Source: Acidipila sp. EB88
GTDB lineage: Bacteria; Acidobacteriota; Terriglobia; Terriglobales; Acidobacteriaceae
Length of the DNA stretch: 64,000 nt
NCBI RefSeq assembly: GCF_003858395.1
Contig: NZ_QWEV01000005.1
Coordinates: 2,170,001-2,234,000, forward strand
Direction of reading: 5' to 3'
Shown piece after piece: positions 41,601-50,192 of this stretch. The notes below the pieces were generated by a model that searched no databases, was not told the origin of the DNA, and saw only the letters and a program-made list of their open reading frames with translations. Position numbers and translations under genes: made by a program. The first letter of the stretch is position 1; each line of letters begins with the position of its first letter.

Positions 41601-42890
41601 ATGTCCCGGTCGCAGATTGCTTTGCTGATCGTGCTCCTTGTCTGCCTTATTACTACGGGCAGGCAGGTGCACACGCCCAACCTTGCTGACTTTCAGGTTT
41701 ATGACACGGCAGCGGCTGTTGCGCGTGCGCATGGTGGCTCGCATATCTACGATGGCGCCGACACGGGCACCGACCCCCAGCTTCGATTTGCAACCGAGAC
41801 TACGCTGTATGCGCATGCCGCAAGAGGCCTCGGTATCCCTCGGCTGCGACTGTACGTATACCCTCCCGTGCTTGCCGACATGCTGATCCCTTTCTCGCTG
41901 GTGCCGGCGACGGAGGGTGGCCGCTGGTGGCTTGCAGCCAACGTTGCGGCTCTGCTTCTGATCGCCGCCTTGACTACGCAGATGCTCCGGTTGCCCTGGG
42001 TGAGCCTGGGTAGTCTTGGCGTGCTTATAGGATTGTTTGCTCTGTTCTCCACGGTCATGTGCCTGATCTGGGGTCAGATCACGATCCTGCTGCTGCTGCT
42101 GCTCACCGCGGCGATCCTGTGCTACCTGCGCGGCTGGCACACGGCTGCGGCGTTCATGCTCGCGCTGGCTACCGTAATCAAACTCACCCCGCTGCTCGTG
42201 GTCGCTCCCCTGTTCTGTTGGTGCGAGTGGCGCTTGCTGCGCGCCTACGCGGGTTGGCTGGCAGTGACCGGGTTGTTGATCTGCGTGGTGAACTCTCCCG
42301 CCTCACTCGTCGACTACTTCCTGCACGTCATGCCGTCCATGTCCAGTGCTCTGCCAAACTTCGAGAACAAGTCGCTGTTGTCTTCCATTCAATTGCTCTA
42401 TGTCACGCTGCATGGAGGCGATGCAGCATCAGTCAGCATCGAGGTGCCGCTGCTGCTGATCAGGCTTGGCAAACTCTGTTCACTGCTGCTGGTCATGGCC
42501 GCTGTGGGCTGTGTCGCGCGCTTTGGCAGGCAGATGCAGCTGCCCGATCGAGCCATGACGCTGGCGTTGTTCGCTCTGATCTCTACCTGTGTCTCTCCGG
42601 TGTCCTGGAAGCATGCTTACATCCTGAGCTTTGTGGCCCTGGCGTTGCTCTGGAGCAACGCACTACGGCGCCCGCTTACCCCCATGCACCTCGCGCTGCT
42701 TACACTGTGTTCGATCGAACTTGGCAGCTTTGTGTTCGACCAGGTTGCTATCAAGTTGACCCATGGTGTGGGCGCAGGCTTGGCATCGATGCTTGCCCCC
42801 GTTGCTGGCATCGTGCTGGTGTTCACCACGCTCCTGCAAATGCGCCCGGGGGCTGTCGCCGCGACGCACGAAGAAGCGCCCTCGGCTTAA
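41601..42890 (+). CDS. GT87-type (DUF2029) polyprenol-linked glycosyltransferase
   Basis: The 429-residue polytopic membrane protein has about ten to eleven hydrophobic helices. Early periplasmic-loop motifs DFQVYDTAAAVARAHGGSHI and RLRLYVYPPVLADMLIPFSL, then LIWGQITILLLLLLTAAI and ATVIKLTPLLVVAPLFCW, are the signature pattern of the GT87 family, which adds a sugar (often mannose) from a polyprenyl-phosphate donor to a lipid or glycan. The acceptor here is unknown. ATG 41601 starts MSRSQIALL; the ribosome-binding site is weak. It is the first gene of an envelope-glycan group after the rpoC terminator. Confidence 0.88.
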   Translation: MSRSQIALLIVLLVCLITTGRQVHTPNLADFQVYDTAAAVARAHGGSHIYDGADTGTDPQLRFATETTLYAHAARGLGIPRLRLYVYPPVLADMLIPFSLVPATEGGRWWLAANVAALLLIAALTTQMLRLPWVSLGSLGVLIGLFALFSTVMCLIWGQITILLLLLLTAAILCYLRGWHTAAAFMLALATVIKLTPLLVVAPLFCWCEWRLLRAYAGWLAVTGLLICVVNSPASLVDYFLHVMPSMSSALPNFENKSLLSSIQLLYVTLHGGDAASVSIEVPLLLIRLGKLCSLLLVMAAVGCVARFGRQMQLPDRAMTLALFALISTCVSPVSWKHAYILSFVALALLWSNALRRPLTPMHLALLTLCSIELGSFVFDQVAIKLTHGVGAGLASMLAPVAGIVLVFTTLLQMRPGAVAATHEEAPSA

Positions 42891-43662
42891 CTGCAGGCGG
42901 TCTAAGTGCGTCGTATGTCCGCGCCCCATCTCCACTCCCGATCTAAATAGACGCCGAGCGCGGTACCCGCGTATGCACTGGAAGCCGACACGCAGCCTCG
43001 CATAGTAGGGCGGCTGGTCACCCTGATGGTGACTGATGGGCCATGACGTACTGCAAGCAGCTACTACTTCTTTCGGGTGAGCAGGCAGCGAACCCCGTTC
43101 TCCATCTGCCTCGCAAGTAAGCCATCCTAGCAAGCCGGATGCGGAGTGATCCCGGACCTATCTGCAACGAACGCGTCATTACAGACTTGCGCCGTGATAT
43201 TCGCAGGGGTGCCCCATGCCGCCGGTAGCTGTGAAGGCGAGCAGCACACCGCTGCTGCAGAAGACTCGGTTGATCCAGCACGTGAGCATACTGTGCAGGA
43301 CTATCTGCAGGTAACCGGTGCGCCTTCGAGTTCGCGGCGCTGCTGACCCGTGTCAGGAACTGAATGGTCAGCATCCTGCATGTGGCTCATCACGAGTGAA
43401 GGCGCGCAAAGCATCAATCCCACAAAAGCCTGCAAAGCTCCTAATCTACCCACCCCGAAAGTTGTAGAGCATTCGCGCTAACACGTTTGTGTAGCTAACC
43501 CGGGTAAGTCTTCACCTGGCATTCGCAACAGCCGCCATTGCGTCCTGGGTATGTGGCAAATCGTAATCTTACTAACATAATGTTACCGGGGTAATAAATC
43601 GTCTGTGTAGTCTTTACGCTGCATGCAGCCGCAGCAAACAATGATTTGGGAGCCCAGCGATT
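42891..43662. other. 772-base intergenic region, AT-richer at its end
   Basis: No convincing gene is found; frames of 66-118 codons on either strand have random-looking, Arg/Ser-rich products without ribosome-binding sites. The last 150 bases are noticeably richer in A and T (around CTAACATAATGTTACC) and contain related short blocks CCCGGGTAAG and CCGGGGTAAT, possible regulator sites for the acyltransferase gene. Confidence 0.45.
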
Positions 43663-44973
43663 ATGTCGGCAGCTATCAAGCGTCTCGTTGAAGGGGGCAA
43701 ACCCTTCCCGGAGACGCAAGCAACGATTCAACCAAAGAAGCGATCGTCGTACCTGCCGACCCTGGACGGCTGGCGCGCTTTCGCTGTGTTGATCGTGCTG
43801 CTTGATCACTCCCCGACCATGCACCTCTGGCGCTTCAGCACGGAACACTTTCATGTGCTTGACGCGTTTGCCGTCGACCTCTTTTTTGCAATCAGTGGAC
43901 TGCTGATCTGCAGCCGCCTGCTGGACGAGGAGTCGCTGACCGGCGAGCTGCACCTCAAGGGCTTTTACATCCGTCGCGTGCTGCGGATCCAGCCCGCGGC
44001 GCTGCTGATGCTCGCCGTTGTGGCCGTACTCACCGTGCTGCACTGCCTGCCGCCTTTCACCGCGGGGCTGGTGGCCTCCCTGCTGCTGGTGCGGAACTAC
44101 ATCGGCAACGAACCGGGTTTGGACGCAAGCTGGCCCACAGCACATTTCTGGTCGCTTTCGGTGGAAGAGCACTTCTACCTGTTCCTGCCGACGTTTCTGC
44201 GGGTCGTCAAGAAGGGGCGCGCCACGATCCTCCTTTCGCTCGCCGCGCTCGATTTCGGCTGGCGAGCCTGGGTCACAGCCCACAGCCACGCCATGCCTTT
44301 TCAGATCATCACGCGGAGTGATGTGCGTGCCGAGATGCTGCTGTTGCCGGCGGCGCTGGCCCTGCTGCTCCGCCGTCCCGCATTTAAGCAGCAGATGATT
44401 CGCCTCATGTCCCCTATGCTGGTGTTGATGGTGCTCATGATGGCGATGCCCGAGAAGAGTCCGATACATCTCGCCATGCTCTTGCTGCCGACCGCTCTGG
44501 TGGTCAGCACGGTGCTGAACCCCCAGACGTGGGTTGGCACACTGCTGGAGCTCGCCCCGGTCCGCTACATCGGGCGCATCTCGTACGGTCTGTATCTATG
44601 GCAGGAGCTTTTCCTGTCCCAGCACTTCGCGCCAGGCCTGCATCCCTTTGGCGTGCTGACACAACCGTGGCTCACCTGGCCTGCCGTGTTCGCCTGCGCC
44701 ATCGCCAGCTACCACCTGGTGGAGCTGCCCTGCATGCGACTCGGTCACAAGCTCGCGCGCCCTGCCACACCCGGCCGCCCGTCGCTCGAGAAGGGACTTC
44801 CGGCGCATGTGCCCGAACGCGTGCGCTACATCCCAAGCACGCCACGACCCGTGCGCCGGCCGCCCGTGCCGCTGCCTGACAGTGGCTACGCGCCTTCCAT
44901 GCCGCTCGCCTTTGCGCGCGACGTGCAGGGAGGCCAGGCCAGAAAGACCAACCATGAACGACCCAAGCTGTAA
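43663..44973 (+). CDS. Acyltransferase 3 family membrane protein
   Basis: The 436-residue protein has the OafA-type core: LDGWRAFAVLIVLLDHSPTM (His in the usual place), AVDLFFAISGLLICSRLLDE, YIRRVLRIQPAALLMLAVV and FWSLSVEEHFYLFLPTFLR, with about ten membrane helices. It then has a 70-residue Pro/Arg-rich cytoplasmic tail. It probably acylates a surface sugar. The start ATG 43663 is preceded by a poor ribosome-binding site. The downstream GT87 gene begins close after or may even overlap it, suggesting co-transcription and a shared glycan target. Confidence 0.92.
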   Translation: MSAAIKRLVEGGKPFPETQATIQPKKRSSYLPTLDGWRAFAVLIVLLDHSPTMHLWRFSTEHFHVLDAFAVDLFFAISGLLICSRLLDEESLTGELHLKGFYIRRVLRIQPAALLMLAVVAVLTVLHCLPPFTAGLVASLLLVRNYIGNEPGLDASWPTAHFWSLSVEEHFYLFLPTFLRVVKKGRATILLSLAALDFGWRAWVTAHSHAMPFQIITRSDVRAEMLLLPAALALLLRRPAFKQQMIRLMSPMLVLMVLMMAMPEKSPIHLAMLLLPTALVVSTVLNPQTWVGTLLELAPVRYIGRISYGLYLWQELFLSQHFAPGLHPFGVLTQPWLTWPAVFACAIASYHLVELPCMRLGHKLARPATPGRPSLEKGLPAHVPERVRYIPSTPRPVRRPPVPLPDSGYAPSMPLAFARDVQGGQARKTNHERPKL

Positions 44974-45088
44974 TCGCGGCGAAGGCATGGTGCCTGCTGT
45001 CGGGGGTGCATGCGTGCTTCGCTCCCCCGACTCCGAGAACGTACAGGCTGGCAGTACACCGCGAGTCTTTGAAAGGAAGTTCAATCGC

Positions 45089-46516
45089 ATGACTCGTTCT
45101 TTGGACACGATGACGCACGGTACGACCACAGTTGCGCCTCCGGAGTCTGCGTTCGAGCAGGCTCCGCTTGGCACAGTACCCGCCCGAAGCTCCGGCCTGG
45201 TAAAAATCACGTTGCTGCGCAAGGGACTCGGCTGCCTGCTGATGATCGTCGCGCTGCTGTTTTTTCTCTGCAGGGGGTATGACGACGAGCGGACGGTACT
45301 GCAGTTGCGGGATTTCAAGCAGCCGTATTCCAGCGCTCGCTGCCTGCTGAAGGGCTGCAACCCATACAGTGAAGCCGAGACGGAAGCCGCATTTGTGCAG
45401 GCCGGCGGCGACAACAGCGATGTGCGCGTGTTTGAACCGTACTCCGCGCTCTACCCGCCTTTCTCGTTCGCGGTGCTGGCCCCGGTGGCCGCGCTCCCAT
45501 ACCCGGTCGCTGCCAGGGTATGGATGGCTTTTGTGGCGGTGTCGTTCAGCGCAGCGGTGGTGCTGACGGCTGAACTCTGTCTATCGTTCGCTTCGGTGGT
45601 GAGCCTTGTGCCGCTGGCGCTGATGACGGCGACAAGCACCATCCTGCTGATGCTCGGACAGATCTCGGGCCCGGTGATCTCGCTTTGCATCATCGGGCTC
45701 TGGTGCCTCATTCGCGGCCGGGCTACCTGGCTGGCGGTGGTGTGCCTGTCACTTGCTGCCGTGCTCAAGCCGCATGATGCAGCGCTGCTGATCCTGTACC
45801 TCCCGTTTGCGGGCCGCACCTGGCGTCGCGCCTTTGTGGCTATTGCAGTAGCTTGTGTAGTCGTGGTGGCGGCCGGTACCTACTGGTGCGCGCACACCCC
45901 GGCTGCGGCGCACTGGCTGCAGGACCTGCAAACCAACCTTCGCGGCAACAGCAGCGCAGGCGCGGTGAACGATCCGCACCGCGGCTACTTCGAAGCCGTC
46001 AACATGGCAAATCTGCAGGCGTTGCTGGCCCCGGCGTTTCCGGCGGTGGCAGTCTACAACCGCCTGGCCCTGGGCATCACAGCCCTGCTGCTGGCGTTCT
46101 GGAGTGTTCCAGCAATACGCATGGTCAACAGCCGCGCGAAACACGTGCTCGCCCTTGGGGGCCTGGCATGCATCACGCTGCTGCCGATCTATCACCGGCA
46201 GTACGATACGCGCATCCTGCTTGTGCTCAGTGCCTCGGCGGCGATGCTGCTGCTGTGGCGCGCACGCACCTGGGGTGTTGCGGCGCTGCTGCTTGTCTTT
46301 GTTGGATACGTTCTCACAGCGCACCAGTACCTCAACCGGCTCACTCTCGGGCATCACCCCGCAATCGCGCAGGCGAGCACCCTCAAGACCATCCTGCTGT
46401 ACCGGCCTTTGCCGCTCATCGAGCTTACGCTCGCCATCTTCTTTGTGGCCGCGTTCTGGGCAGCCTACCGCGCGTCCACACGCCGTGGGGCTGAGCCGCT
46501 GCTCGTCGAGATTTAG
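45089..46516 (+). CDS. GT87-type (DUF2029) membrane glycosyltransferase
   Basis: The 475-residue polytopic protein has a cytoplasmic N-terminus, a helix near residues 40-60, the periplasmic segment DFKQPYSSARCLLKGCNPYS, then EPYSALYPPFSFAVLAPVAA, LGQISGPVISLCIIGLWCLI and SLAAVLKPHDAALLILYLPF, a pattern shared with the GT87 protein at 41601. It probably transfers a sugar from a polyprenol-phosphate donor. ATG 45089 is preferred because AAGGAAG lies about 10 bases upstream; ATG 44954 in the same frame would overlap the acyltransferase by 20 bases. A helical hairpin ends the gene region at 46567. Confidence 0.85.
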   Translation: MTRSLDTMTHGTTTVAPPESAFEQAPLGTVPARSSGLVKITLLRKGLGCLLMIVALLFFLCRGYDDERTVLQLRDFKQPYSSARCLLKGCNPYSEAETEAAFVQAGGDNSDVRVFEPYSALYPPFSFAVLAPVAALPYPVAARVWMAFVAVSFSAAVVLTAELCLSFASVVSLVPLALMTATSTILLMLGQISGPVISLCIIGLWCLIRGRATWLAVVCLSLAAVLKPHDAALLILYLPFAGRTWRRAFVAIAVACVVVVAAGTYWCAHTPAAAHWLQDLQTNLRGNSSAGAVNDPHRGYFEAVNMANLQALLAPAFPAVAVYNRLALGITALLLAFWSVPAIRMVNSRAKHVLALGGLACITLLPIYHRQYDTRILLVLSASAAMLLLWRARTWGVAALLLVFVGYVLTAHQYLNRLTLGHHPAIAQASTLKTILLYRPLPLIELTLAIFFVAAFWAAYRASTRRGAEPLLVEI

Positions 46517-46566
46517 AGAGAGGCTTGCGGAAACAGGGCAGGGCAGGGCAGTGCAGTAACAGAGCC

Positions 46567-46611
46567 TGGGCGGAGGTTGCACGGCTTTGAGCCAGTAGCA
46601 ATCTCCGCCCA
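46567..46611. terminator. Terminator-like hairpin between convergent genes
   Basis: A 14-bp stem with one G-U pair (46567-46580 with 46598-46611) encloses a 4-bp inner stem. It separates the GT87 gene from the convergent GT2 gene. The T-tract is weak. Confidence 0.5.
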
Positions 46612-46642
46612 CGCTTTCGCACGGTGGGCTTAACGGCTCAGG

Positions 46643-47470
46643 CTAGCGTGCAAGATAGCGCTGGTAAATGTGGAACAACTCCCCGAACGCTTTGAAGAAG
46701 TCGAGTGATCCAACCTTGGAGCCGGCTACATCGGTCCACTCCGGAAGGGGATACTCATAAATCTGATCGCGCAGTGGCACCTCGTCACTGCGGTGACGGG
46801 CAGAGAAGCGCGCAAGCAGTTCCACATCGAAGATCCATCGCGACTGAAAGGGTGCCGCCAGCACCTGGGTCAGCTCAGGGGTGACCCGGAACAGCTTGGC
46901 GCCGCACTGCGTGTCGTAGATCGGCAGGCGCAGCAACGTCGAGGCAGTGGTGGCAAAGCAGCGGCCGAGATAGTGGCGCAGCGGCTGGCGCTGGATAGCG
47001 CGGCCAAGCAGCCGGACGCGCGCACCGAACACCATCGTCAGTTGCGGATGGCGCAGCAGGATTGCTTCAAGATCGGGGATCTGTTCAAGAGGTGTGGCAA
47101 GATCCGCATCCCAGAAACCGGTGATCTCGCAACCCTTGAGTGACAAGGCGTGGAGCATGCCGTGGCGAACCGCTTCCGCTTTGCCCCCGTTGGGCTGTTT
47201 GTCCAGCACCCGGATACGCGCGGGAAACCTGGAACGCAGATCCTGAAGGACCGACAGGGTGGCATCGCGGCTGCCGTCATTCACAAACAGCAGCTGCAAG
47301 TCCCGGTTCTCGGTGTTCTGGAGAAAGGTCACGAAGTCGTTGGTCCGGAGACGCGCTGCTTCGTTGTAACAAGGCACCACTACCGTGCAACGGGCGGAGC
47401 TGGGGGCCACCTGTGACTCGAAGCGTGACGCCGTTGCCGATGTGAACTCCTGGGGTTCTCTCTCATCCAT
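46643..47470 (-). CDS. GT2 family glycosyltransferase (dolichyl/polyprenyl-phosphate hexose synthase type)
   Basis: The 275-residue soluble GT-A enzyme has CTVVVPCYNEAARLRTNDFV, LQLLFVNDGSRDATLSVLQD, NGGKAEAVRHGMLHALSL and the metal-binding FWDADLATPLEQIPDL, followed by GAKLFR and FQSRWIFDVELLARF. It resembles ALG5/DPM1-like enzymes that load a hexose on polyprenyl phosphate, which would supply exactly the donor that GT87 enzymes use. That makes it a plausible partner of the two GT87 genes (inference). ATG 47470 (MDEREPQEF) is chosen over a longer frame; the ribosome-binding site is weak. Confidence 0.88.
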   Translation of the reverse strand: MDEREPQEFTSATASRFESQVAPSSARCTVVVPCYNEAARLRTNDFVTFLQNTENRDLQLLFVNDGSRDATLSVLQDLRSRFPARIRVLDKQPNGGKAEAVRHGMLHALSLKGCEITGFWDADLATPLEQIPDLEAILLRHPQLTMVFGARVRLLGRAIQRQPLRHYLGRCFATTASTLLRLPIYDTQCGAKLFRVTPELTQVLAAPFQSRWIFDVELLARFSARHRSDEVPLRDQIYEYPLPEWTDVAGSKVGSLDFFKAFGELFHIYQRYLAR

Positions 47471-47857
47471 AGCGGTCTTAAAAGTACGCGAACTCCCCTG
47501 GTTCCCTGAGCACGGCTCCGCGGCTCCGAAGGCGCCGCGCCAAAATGCGCCCGTGACGAGCGGTAAAGGAAGCGCCGATTCAAGGCACGCCGCCAAATTG
47601 AGGTTAGTATAGCCCAGTAGACAGGGCACCAAAGGGCCTAAGCTCGCTCCCGCAAGTTACAAACGGCTTATGCCCGACCCTTGTATTCAGCGTTGCTAGA
47701 TGGCACAGCCACGCATAAGCTTGTGATCCGAACGGATACTGTCGCCGCCCTGCGGGATGAGTGTCTGTTCTGTGTGGGACCGTTGCCGCCAGGAGGATTT
47801 CCAACACCTCTTTCTGATCGGGTGCATCCCATGCTCGTGAAAACGAAAGGACAATCC

Positions 47858-48454
47858 ATGCGTACCAGCTATCTTGTCTCCACCCTCGCATTGGCCTCGT
47901 GCGTGCTGCTGTCCGGCTGCTCCAGCAAGAAGGCGGCTTCCAAGGACAACTTCAAAAAAACCATCGGCAACTACTACAACGCGCACGCCGAGTGTGTCTG
48001 GTCGAGCTCGATCAAGTTCCCGATCGAGGCCGACCCCAAGAGCGGAGATCAGACGGCTGGCTACGATGCGCTCACCGATGCAGGCCTGCTGACGCGGACC
48101 AGCGCCCAGAAAAAGGTGTTCATCTTCGGGTCCAAGCAGGTCAACGACTATGACCTGTCGGCCAAGGGTCGTTCGACCTGGACGCCTGACCCTCAGCAGC
48201 CCGGATACGGCAACTTCTGCTTCGGCCATCGTGAGGTCACCTCCATCGACAACTACACGACCTCCGACGACAGCAAGGGTGCGCAGGTGGCCAGCGTGGA
48301 CTACCACTACACCATCGGCGGGGTGGCCGACTGGGCCAAGACCACCGAGATGCAGACAGCGTTTCCGACCATCCAGGCAGACCTGTCGGGCGCCAAGGTC
48401 GACAAGGCAAACCTGATCAATACGGATGACGGCTGGCAGGTCTCGCACGATTAA
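47858..48454 (+). CDS. Hypothetical lipoprotein, 198 aa
   Basis: A clear lipoprotein signal peptide (MRTSYLVSTLALASCVLLSG, then C21; lipobox LSGC) is followed by a 177-residue periplasmic domain with a KKAASKDNFKKTI start and many Asp, Thr and Tyr. Paired cysteines (ECVW and NFCFGHREV) could form a disulphide. A C-terminal ANLINTDDGWQVSHD resembles the ends of small alpha/beta lipoproteins of unknown role. ATG 47858 has AAAGGA 7 bases upstream and gives the signal peptide, so it is preferred over longer frames. No family is assigned. It lies divergently from the GT2 gene. Confidence 0.82.
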   Translation: MRTSYLVSTLALASCVLLSGCSSKKAASKDNFKKTIGNYYNAHAECVWSSSIKFPIEADPKSGDQTAGYDALTDAGLLTRTSAQKKVFIFGSKQVNDYDLSAKGRSTWTPDPQQPGYGNFCFGHREVTSIDNYTTSDDSKGAQVASVDYHYTIGGVADWAKTTEMQTAFPTIQADLSGAKVDKANLINTDDGWQVSHD

Positions 48455-48465
48455 GCAGCCTTCGC

Positions 48466-48494
48466 AGGGGAGCAGGGCAGCAGCCTGCTCCCCT
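48466..48494 (+). terminator. Hairpin after the lipoprotein gene
   Basis: A perfect 11-bp GC stem (48466-48476 with 48484-48494) with a 7-base loop starts 12 bases after the stop. No T-run follows, so termination efficiency is uncertain. Confidence 0.45.
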
Positions 48495-48586
48495 CACCGC
48501 ATGGGCGCCCGGCTGCTTGGCCGGATGGCGCCGCATGGTACCGTTATTGCTTAAAGGCTCTGCCCTGAGCCCCAGCGAGGAACCGC

Positions 48587-49759
48587 GTGCCGGCGACAGA
48601 AACAGCACTCCGCAAGACCGCTCTCAATGCTCTCCATCGTTCTCTCAAGGCCAAGATGGTCGACTTCGGCGGCTGGGACATGCCGGTCGAATACGCCGGT
48701 GTTTCGGCTGAACACATGGCCGTCCGTACGGGCGTGGGCCTGTTCGATGTAAGCCATATGGGCGACATCCAGCTGCGTGGTCCGCAATCGCTCGATGCCG
48801 TGCAGAAGTTCTCCATGAACGATGCGTCAAAGCTGCAGATCGGGCAGGCGCAGTACTCGGCGATGCTCTACCCGCAGGGCACGTTCGTGGACGACATCAT
48901 CGTGCACAAGCTTTCGGACAACGACTACCTGATCGTCATCAATGCGGGTACCCGCGAGAAGGATCATCAGTGGATCCGGCAGCAGGCGCAGCCGTTCAAG
49001 TGCCACGTCTCGGACTACTCGGACCACTACACCCAGCTCGCCATCCAGGGGCCACGCGCTGCCGAGGTGCTGCAGAAGCTGACCGACCTGCCGCTGTCTG
49101 AGATCAAGAACTATTGGTTCCGCTGGGGCAAGGTGTGCGGCCTGTACAACGTGATGGTGGCGCGCACCGGCTACACCGGCGAAGACGGCTTCGAGATCTA
49201 CATCCCGTCGGACGAAGCAACCAGCGTCCGTGTATGGAACGAGATCATGGAAGCGGGCCGCGAGTTCGGTATCCAGCCCTGCGGCCTGGGCGCGCGCAAC
49301 ACGCTCCGGCTTGAGTCGGCCATGGCGCTGTATGGTCACGAGATCTCGGACACGATCAATGTCTATGAAGCCAACCTGGGCCGTTATGCCAAGCTCGACA
49401 AGGGTGTGGACTTTACTGGGGCCGAGGCACTTCGCAAGGTGCAGGAAGGCGGCGGTCCGGATCGTCGGCTGGTCGGCCTCGAAATGATCGATCGCGGCAT
49501 CGCCCGCGATGGGTATCCCCTGTTCGACGCGGACGGCAAGCAGATCGGTGAGGTGGTCAGCGGCTCTCCCGCACCATTTCTCAAGAAGAACATTGCGCTT
49601 GCGTACCTGCCCACAGCCTTTGCCGATGTGAGCACGCCGCGCGAGGTGTATGTGGGCATCCGCGGCACGATGGTGAAAGCACTGACCACACCCACGCCGT
49701 TCTACAAGCGCGCAAAGGCAGCAACCACTGCCCCCACCGCAACCCCTTCATTGTCGTAA
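48587..49759 (+). CDS. gcvT: Glycine cleavage system T protein (aminomethyltransferase)
   Basis: The 390-residue tetrahydrofolate-dependent enzyme takes the aminomethyl group from lipoyl-GcvH, giving methylene-THF and ammonia. Motifs: KMVDFGGWDMPVEY, VSHMGDIQLRG, YLIVINAGTREKDHQWI, VARTGYTGEDGFEIYIP and GLGARNTLRLESAMALYGHE. The start is GTG 48587 with GAGGAA upstream. About 15 Thr/Pro/Ala residues extend the C-terminus. First gene of gcvT-gcvH-gcvPA. No glycine riboswitch is evident in the 130 bases before it. Confidence 0.96.
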   Translation: MPATETALRKTALNALHRSLKAKMVDFGGWDMPVEYAGVSAEHMAVRTGVGLFDVSHMGDIQLRGPQSLDAVQKFSMNDASKLQIGQAQYSAMLYPQGTFVDDIIVHKLSDNDYLIVINAGTREKDHQWIRQQAQPFKCHVSDYSDHYTQLAIQGPRAAEVLQKLTDLPLSEIKNYWFRWGKVCGLYNVMVARTGYTGEDGFEIYIPSDEATSVRVWNEIMEAGREFGIQPCGLGARNTLRLESAMALYGHEISDTINVYEANLGRYAKLDKGVDFTGAEALRKVQEGGGPDRRLVGLEMIDRGIARDGYPLFDADGKQIGEVVSGSPAPFLKKNIALAYLPTAFADVSTPREVYVGIRGTMVKALTTPTPFYKRAKAATTAPTATPSLS

Positions 49760-49775
49760 GGAGATCAACCGAAGC

Positions 49776-50165
49776 ATGAGCTATCCGGACACCTACCGCT
49801 ACACCCGTGAACATGAGTGGATCCACGTTGAGAATGGTGTGGGCACCGTCGGCATTACCGATCACGCGCAGTCCACCCTGGGCGATATCGTCTTCGTGGA
49901 AGCGCCGAAGGTAGGCGCCTCTGTCGAAAAGAGCAAGGTTTTCGGATCGGTCGAATCAGTAAAGGCTGTCTCGGACCTGTATGCCCCGGCATCCGGTGAG
50001 GTCACCTCGGTCAACGATGAGCTCGCGACCGCACCCGAGTCGTTGAACACCGATCCGCACGGCGCCTGGATCATGCGCATCCAGCTCAGCAGCCCTGCCG
50101 AGATCGACGGACTGCTGTCGGCAGCGGACTATGAGAAGTTCGTCTCCGAAGAAACCGGTCACTAA
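49776..50165 (+). CDS. gcvH: Glycine cleavage system H protein
   Basis: The 129-residue lipoyl carrier protein starts MSYPDTYRYTREHEWIHVEN and carries the lipoyl lysine K63 in GSVESVKAVSDLYAP. It ends DYEKFVSEETGH. It shuttles the methylamine group from the P protein to T. ATG 49776 has AAGGAG at about 9 bases, and the gene follows gcvT by 16 bases, so the two are surely one transcript. Confidence 0.97.
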   Translation: MSYPDTYRYTREHEWIHVENGVGTVGITDHAQSTLGDIVFVEAPKVGASVEKSKVFGSVESVKAVSDLYAPASGEVTSVNDELATAPESLNTDPHGAWIMRIQLSSPAEIDGLLSAADYEKFVSEETGH

Positions 50166-50192
50166 GCTCCTCTGCCCGCAAAGGATCCTGTT

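Noticed and set aside
43018-43374. 118-codon minus-strand frame in the 772-base gap
   Set aside because: Arg/Ser-rich random-looking product, no ribosome-binding site and no domain.
48455-48586. Glycine riboswitch upstream of gcvT
   Set aside because: I looked for the conserved paired-aptamer core and its linker in these 130 bases. Only a GC hairpin without the conserved bases is present.
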